Of a DNA stretch of 64,000 nt, positions 63,264 to 64,000 are shown piece after piece. Position numbers and translations under genes: made by a program. The notes beneath the pieces are model-generated. The model did no database searches. It was not told the origin of the DNA and saw only the letters and a program-made list of their open reading frames with translations. Source of the DNA: Litoditis marina (lineage: Eukaryota; Nematoda; Chromadorea; Rhabditida; Rhabditidae); assembly GCA_964036275.1 (NCBI GenBank), contig OZ038434.1:7831060-7895059 (forward strand). The letters run 5' to 3'. Within the stretch, counting starts at the first letter, position 1, and each line of letters opens with the position of its first letter.

Positions 63264-64000
63264 TTAGCAGAGGTAGTATCATTCATACACCAGTAAGGTC
63301 TCACTACTCAACAAAAAGTAGTTTTTTTTTCCGTCGTAAAACTAGTCCGTTTTCTGATTTTTTCTGCCTAGTCGGACAATTTCACTGGGGTATGGTATCA
63401 TGGTTCACTACATGACCAGTTAGTTTTTTGTAATCCTCCACTGTGGATTGTAGTTATTGTTGCATTCATTTGATCAAGGAATTCTGCATATCAAACTCTC
63501 CGGTACTCCGTTAGGCAACCAATATTTCCGAAAACTTCGGTTCGCTGTAGATTTGGTCATGTAGTTAACTTAAAAAGTTATAACCTATTCTGGCTGTTTC
63601 TGTGTATGCACTCCGCGTGGAGTTGATATTGTCTATGTTATAGACTACACTGTGAATCTCACCTGATTATGACCTCTTTCCATCTAGTATGTTGTCTCAA
63701 CTGCCCACATCGAGCAATGATTGGTTTAATGGTATTAGATTTGTTTTCGCTATTCTATTTCTGATTCCATATTTTTCTTTGATTTTTGATTCAGTATGCC
63801 AAGTCAACAAGTAATAACTTGTTGTCGAACTCTGTTTTTCAAGTAACCTGTTTCAACCACGGTTGTCACGAACGTTACTTGCACCATAACGTATTGTGAT
63901 TGTTCATTTTGTTTCCAGAAAGGAGGGGTATTCATGTATGTATAACTAACCACGCATAGACCTGTTACTCTTATCTGGTAGCCTTTCTGGCTTAAGTCTT
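63264..64000. other. 3' flank of HDAC
   Basis: No further exon supported. A fragment of the CAGTAAGGT family lies at 63290-63380 (CAGTAAGGTCTCACTACTCA, then AAACTAGTCCGTTTTCTG). No clear polyadenylation signal was identified. Confidence 0.45.

Overview
The window is eukaryotic nuclear DNA, almost certainly from a small-genome invertebrate animal. All the real genes are split into short exons by GT-AG introns, many with TTTCAG-like acceptors, and the identifiable proteins are animal families: SIRT6, COP1 and a class IIa histone deacetylase. The first gene looks like a nematode-type serpentine chemoreceptor, so a nematode or close relative is my best guess. COP1 is missing from C. elegans, so if this is a nematode it is probably not close to Caenorhabditis. 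Species and lineage are inference. I assembled the gene models by eye from splice sites, reading phase and homology. The two SIRT6 models, the 311-aa gene, COP1 and the HDAC each sum to a whole number of codons with every phase matching.

Layout. 2.17-5.1 kb (+): a seven-helix receptor whose introns and downstream flank hold several repeats. 8.4-13.0 kb and 15.4-18.4 kb (-): two tandem SIRT6-type deacetylase genes with the same eight-exon structure. 18.7-21.5 kb (-): an unrecognised 311-aa helical protein. About 22.1-37.7 kb (-): a long unrecognised helical-repeat gene of at least 15 exons. One of its introns carries an 8.2-kb block that I read as three head-to-tail non-autonomous Helitrons, two with large internal minisatellites. 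38.1-48.8 kb (-): COP1, complete from RING through coiled coil to WD40 repeats, with an apparently intact CR1/Jockey-like LINE inserted antisense in an intron. 50.7-63.3 kb (+): a complete class IIa HDAC, divergent from COP1. One of its introns carries three copies of a 405-bp G-tract repeat.

Three neighbouring genes act on chromatin or ubiquitin (SIRT6, class IIa HDAC, COP1). Nothing in the sequence shows that they are co-regulated. They are separate transcription units, not an operon.

The accessory DNA is the most interesting part. It includes tandem Helitrons ending in a perfect CTAG-terminated palindrome, a composite foldback plus TGACGTCA-minisatellite element present twice in opposite orientation, a mosaic (recombinant) LTR-like repeat, and several small inverted-repeat elements.
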